Shown here: in pieces, positions 60,847 through 64,000 of the stretch | How the letters are laid out: each line of letters starts with the position of its first letter | Position numbering within the stretch: the stretch's first letter is position 1 | Assembly: GCA_020636375.1 (NCBI GenBank) | Contig: JACJXZ010000016.1 | Span: forward strand, 124,001-188,000 | DNA length: 64,000 nucleotides | Direction: 5' to 3' | From: Lewinellaceae bacterium | GTDB taxonomy: Bacteria; Bacteroidota; Bacteroidia; Chitinophagales; Saprospiraceae | Translations under genes and position numbers: made by a program | The notes under the pieces: model-generated | What the model saw: only the letters and a program-made list of their open reading frames with translations | What the model was told of the DNA's origin: nothing | The model's database searches: none

Positions 60847-62549
60847 TCAAAGCCTCCCGTACACCACCTTGCCGCGAAACAGGGTCGCCACCACCTTCGT
60901 CCGGTAGATTTCGAATTTCGGGCAATGGAAAATATCCCGGTCCAGGATGACCAGGTCCGCCAGCTTGCCGGGAGACAAGGATCCGATCTCCTCTTCCCGA
61001 AACGTCAGGTAGGCACCGCCTTTGGTATAGCCCTCTACGGCGGCTTGCACGTCTATCAGGTGCTGCGGCGTCCAGGGTTCCCGGGCGAGGCTGTCCGGCC
61101 CGCGGCGGGTGACGGCCACCTGAATGGCTTCGAAGGGGTCCATCGTGCTGACGGCCCAGTCGCTGCCGAAGGCCAGCCGCCCGCCGCTGCGGGCTACCGA
61201 CCCGATGGGATATTGCCATTCCGCCCGCTCTTCTCCCAGGAAGGGATAGTTCAGGTCCGTCATATAGGAATCTTCCAGGGTAGCCCACAGGGCCTGGAAA
61301 TTGGCGATGACATCCAGTTCCCGGAAGCGCGGAATGTCGTCGGGTGGATGACGTGGAGGTGGGCGATATGGTGGCGGCTGTCGCGGGCGCCGTTTTGTTT
61401 CCGGGCTTGTTCAAAAGCATCCAGCGTCAGGCGGATGGCCCGGTCGCCGATGGCGTGCACATGGATTTGCATGCCGGCCTTGTCGAGGGCGGCAATAGCG
61501 GCCATGGCCGTATCCGGGCCGGCATTGAGCAGTCCGCTGTGGGTGTCGCCGTGGTAGTGGCTGAGCATGGCAGCGGTTTTGCCTTCCACTACGCCGTCCA
61601 TGAAAAACTTCACCTGGCCGAAGGCAAGGTCAGGTTTCGTGCTGTCGGCGGCGGGCAAGGCCGCCTGGTATCGTTCATTCAGCTCCAGCACCTGCCTGGC
61701 GCCTTCCATTCCTTTTGCAATATCTCCGTAAATCGAAACATTGACGTGGGCGGTGAGTTCTCCGCTTTTGGCCAGTTCCAGGTAGGCTTCGGCGTAGTCC
61801 GGCCGGGCGGAAGCCTCCACCAGATTGGTGATGCCGAGCGAACTGGCGACTTCCAGCCCTTTGCGCAGGGCTGCCGCCAGTTCCTCCCGGGTGTAAGGAG
61901 GGATCAGTTTGCTGACCATTGCCATTGCTTCTTCCCGAAGCGTGCCCGTCGGTTCGCTGGTGTGTTCGTCCCGTTCGATCACGCCGTTGGGCGGGTCGGG
62001 CGTTTCGGCGGTGATGCCTGCCATTTGGAGCGCCCTGGAATTCACCCAGGCCGAATGGGCATCGGCGGAGGTGACGTAAACCGGCCGGCCGGGGATGATG
62101 CTGTCCAGCAATGCTTTTCCGGGGTTGCCGCCGGGGAATGCCGTCAGCCAGAAGTTGTGGGCCCGGATCCACTCTTTTTCCGGGTGTGCTGCTGCATAAT
62201 TTTTCAGCAAGGCGAGCATGCTGTCGGGCTGCCCGATGCCGGTGAGGTCGCATCCCAGCAGGGCCAGCCCTCCGGAGATGGGATGGACGTGAGAATCGGT
62301 AAAGCCGGGCAGCAGAGGCCTGCCCTGCAGGTCAATGATCCGGGTGGAATCGCCGATGAACTCCCGCGCGCCTTCCCAGGTGCCGGCGAAAATGATCCGC
62401 TCTCCCCGGATGGCCAGGGCCTCTACCTGCCCGCCGGGCGTTTCGAAGGTATAGATCGGGCCGTTCCGGAATAGGAGGTCGGCCTGGGCGGGCAATTGGG
62501 CGTTCATCAGGATTAGTAAAGCAGCAGACAAGGTTAGGGACTGGCACAT
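60847..62549 (-). pseudogene. YtcJ-like amidohydrolase, one frameshift
   Basis: From MCQSLTLSAALLILMNAQLPA (62549, signal peptide) the gene runs LLFRNGPIYTFETPGGQVEA, LPGFTDSHVHPISGGLALLG, KFFMDGVVEGKTAAMLSHYH, HVHAIGDRAIRLTLDAFE. At IAHLHVIHP the frame is lost near 61341-61344, where CGACGAC should follow an extra C on the coding strand. The frame resumes as LEDSYMTDLNYPFLGEERAE, LAFGSDWAVSTMDPFEAIQV, KLADLVILDRDIFHCP. It is the full amidohydrolase-3 (YtcJ/NfdA) length of ~567 residues when repaired. The metal ligands (HVHP, HAIGDRA, GSDW) are all present. Since one base in a G/C run separates the frames, a sequencing error is as likely as a mutation. Confidence 0.85.
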
Positions 62550-62658
62550 GGCGTTTTCACGCAAAGCTAAGGAATCGGCTGAAAGTAAGTTCCCGTTTTT
62601 GGGCAGGGTATTGCCCATTCAACTGGACATTTTTTGGACACAGAGTATGCTGAGCTGC

Positions 62659-62730
62659 CCGCCTGCCTGCCTACCTGGCAGTAATGGCAGGCAGGCTGTG
62701 CCGCAGGCAGGCAGGCAGGCAGGGAAGACA
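62659..62730. repeat. CCTGCCTGCC / GGCAGGCAGG inverted tetramer array
   Basis: CCTGCCTGCCTACCTGGCAG on the left and AGGCAGGCAGGCAGGCAGGG-like runs on the right form a hairpin-prone array upstream of the amidohydrolase. Confidence 0.75.
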
Positions 62731-62785
62731 CAGAGCCACGCAGAGGCTTGATTATGAACAGAAAAACTTCGTGTACCGGCTTCCG

Positions 62786-62923
62786 TCTGACGTTGGATCC
62801 CGCTTTTCAGTATTAAAAGCGGGATATGTTGTTTGTTGCTGGTTTGGCCTTGGGGCAGCCGGAACAATTGGGTTCCCTAACTGACAACTAACAACCGACA
62901 ACAGCAACGTGTCCAACGTTAGA
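62786..62923 (-). mobile_element. MITE-like element, copy B
   Basis: 138 bp with terminal inverted repeats TCTGACGTTGGA (62786-62797) and TCCAACGTTAGA (62912-62923). Its interior is homologous to 35867-36060 in the opposite orientation, lacking that copy's internal 50-bp hairpin block. No open reading frame lies inside. No clear target duplication could be read. Confidence 0.7.
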
Positions 62924-63024
62924 GTGGTAGCCCCCCGCGTACTCTGTGTTGGGACTCAGTGCGCTCTGTGTCCAAAACCATTTTGTCCAGTACTGGCGGC
63001 GATGTTTGGAGGCCTCACTTACAT

Positions 63025-63846
63025 TCAGAGCCGCCACCAGTTCCGGATCAGCACCTCTCTGGTGAAGCCGTTGGGGTACGTCACCGTAGCGATCCGGTCG
63101 CACGCGCCGTCGCCGTAGTCGAGGGTCCGGGTACGGCCGTTGACGGTGATGGCCTTTACGCCGCTGACGATCCACGGGCAGTTCTTGCGCTTGGTCAGCG
63201 GTTCGGTGATCCCGACGGTGAAGGCCACGCCGTTGCGGTTGACGCCGGAAGAGCCGCCGGCAATCTCAAAAACATTATCGATCATGGCGGGGGTGTCGGC
63301 GCCGGCCACCTGCGTCAGGGTGTGGCTGGCCTCCCAGTAGGCTACATCGCCATCGGGAAAGGTGAGGCTGCCGCCGTCGACGGTGCGGGTGAATGTGATC
63401 CCGTCGGTGCCGGTGCTTACATTGGCAAGGGTTTTTGTGGCCTGCAGCTGCACGCCGTCCACGAAGAAGTTTTCGAACGTAATGGTACGGGTAGCGCCCG
63501 GGTTGGCCATCTGGTCCGTCTGGAAAACGATGATCCTGCCCTGGCGCAGGCGGCCGCCGGGCCCTTCGCAGCCATCGGGGCCGTAGTCGATGGTGATGGT
63601 GCGCGGGAACGTGCCGTCATCCGGGCTGACGGCAACCGCCGGGCAGTCCAGCCCGCCTCCGCGGGTTTCTACCTGAAGGTCTACTTCGTCTTCCGTATCC
63701 TGGAACAGATTGGCGGCAGTGGCCACATCCTCGTTGGTGGCAAGGTCTTCCTCAAAAGCAGGATTTTCCGCTTCTTCTTTCTGGCAGGAAGTGAATGCCA
63801 TCGAAAAAGTGAAGAGGGCGATAAGAATGAAAGAATACTTTTTCAT
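63025..63846 (-). CDS. Conserved-type lipoprotein
   Basis: The start MKKYSFILIALFTFSMAFTSC gives a type II signal with lipobox FTSC (acylated Cys at 21). The mature ~250 residues are acidic at the start (EEDLATNEDVATAANLFQDT). A beta-rich body follows: PRTITIDYGPDGCEGPGGRL, RQGRIIVFQTDQMANPG, GGSLTFPDGDVAYWEASHTL, NRNGVAFTVGITEPLTKRKN. It ends RIATVTYPNGFTREVLIRNW. Paired Cys residues could form disulfides. No enzyme motif is visible. It is likely a surface or periplasmic lipoprotein of unknown function, of a type common in Saprospiraceae-like genomes (inference). The upstream 63871-64000 shows no gene. Confidence 0.7.
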   Translation of the reverse strand: MKKYSFILIALFTFSMAFTSCQKEEAENPAFEEDLATNEDVATAANLFQDTEDEVDLQVETRGGGLDCPAVAVSPDDGTFPRTITIDYGPDGCEGPGGRLRQGRIIVFQTDQMANPGATRTITFENFFVDGVQLQATKTLANVSTGTDGITFTRTVDGGSLTFPDGDVAYWEASHTLTQVAGADTPAMIDNVFEIAGGSSGVNRNGVAFTVGITEPLTKRKNCPWIVSGVKAITVNGRTRTLDYGDGACDRIATVTYPNGFTREVLIRNWWRL

Positions 63847-64000
63847 GGTTAAAGATTGTTTTGTGGTCAATGAAAATATGGTACAAAGGGATATTGCCCG
63901 GGGAAAGCACGAGGCCGTTCGCCCGGGAATTCGTCATCAACGGAAAAAGTTTGAAGCGCGCAACTCGTGCCGGCTGTGCAGGTTACATTCGTAATCCGAA

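Overview
The window looks like a chromosome segment of a GC-rich Bacteroidota, most likely of the Saprospiraceae/Lewinella type. Supporting signs are: two proteins ending in the gliding-motility (T9SS type B) C-terminal domain, a TonB-dependent receptor with a CarboxypepD_reg N-terminus, many short lipoproteins with FTSC/FSC-type lipoboxes, a YfhO membrane protein, M43 metalloproteases, caspase/CHAT proteases, and TAnnTTTG-type -7 boxes. I see no rRNA, tRNA, CRISPR array or prophage. Taxonomy is inferred from gene content only.

Layout. 1-3.4 kb is a mosaic of gene remnants: zinc ribbon, two DUF559 nuclease fragments forming a ~170-bp direct repeat, a DUF433/DUF5615 toxin-antitoxin pair, a FISUMP gene broken by 25-bp palindromic units, and a coiled-coil/HNH pair. 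3.4-11.8 kb is one 2816-residue secreted repeat protein. 12-20.4 kb holds an oxidoreductase, decaying S41 and TPR-CHAT genes, small lipoprotein or secreted genes, and a series of long inverted-repeat elements. 20.4-32.3 kb holds a caspase gene divergent from an ECF sigma/anti-sigma-like pair, then a TonB receptor, a TolB-like/TPR/AraC regulator, DUF4256, a large membrane protein and an M43 lipoprotein. 32.5-40.9 kb holds a GxxExxY protein, a GH3 lipoprotein, Lrp divergent from a Cys/Met PLP enzyme, and a three-gene ABC importer. 40.9-49.2 kb is a surface-glycan cluster (flippase, sulfotransferase, methyltransferase, three glycosyltransferases, UDP-GlcNAc 2-epimerase). 49.2-64 kb holds an M43/T9SS protein, YfhO, GpsA, an alpha/beta hydrolase, a caspase with an effector-associated domain, a frameshifted amidohydrolase and a lipoprotein.

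How the genes relate. The glycan cluster and the T9SS proteins build the cell surface. Lrp, the PLP lyase and the ABC importer suggest local amino-acid use. Three CD-clan protease loci (CHAT, caspase-DUF4384, caspase-EAD) point to regulated proteolysis or conflict systems; only the last two look functional, and the DUF4384 caspase has a rearranged 3' end.

The most unusual signal is small mobile-looking DNA. A 25-bp palindromic unit interrupts one gene twice and is inserted into the exact centre of another copy of itself. Hairpins with G-rich tails recur, one of them inside the CHAT gene. A ~140-190-bp element with terminal inverted repeats occurs twice, one copy carrying nested hairpins. Cruciform elements with a shared core but different arms fill the intergenic spaces.
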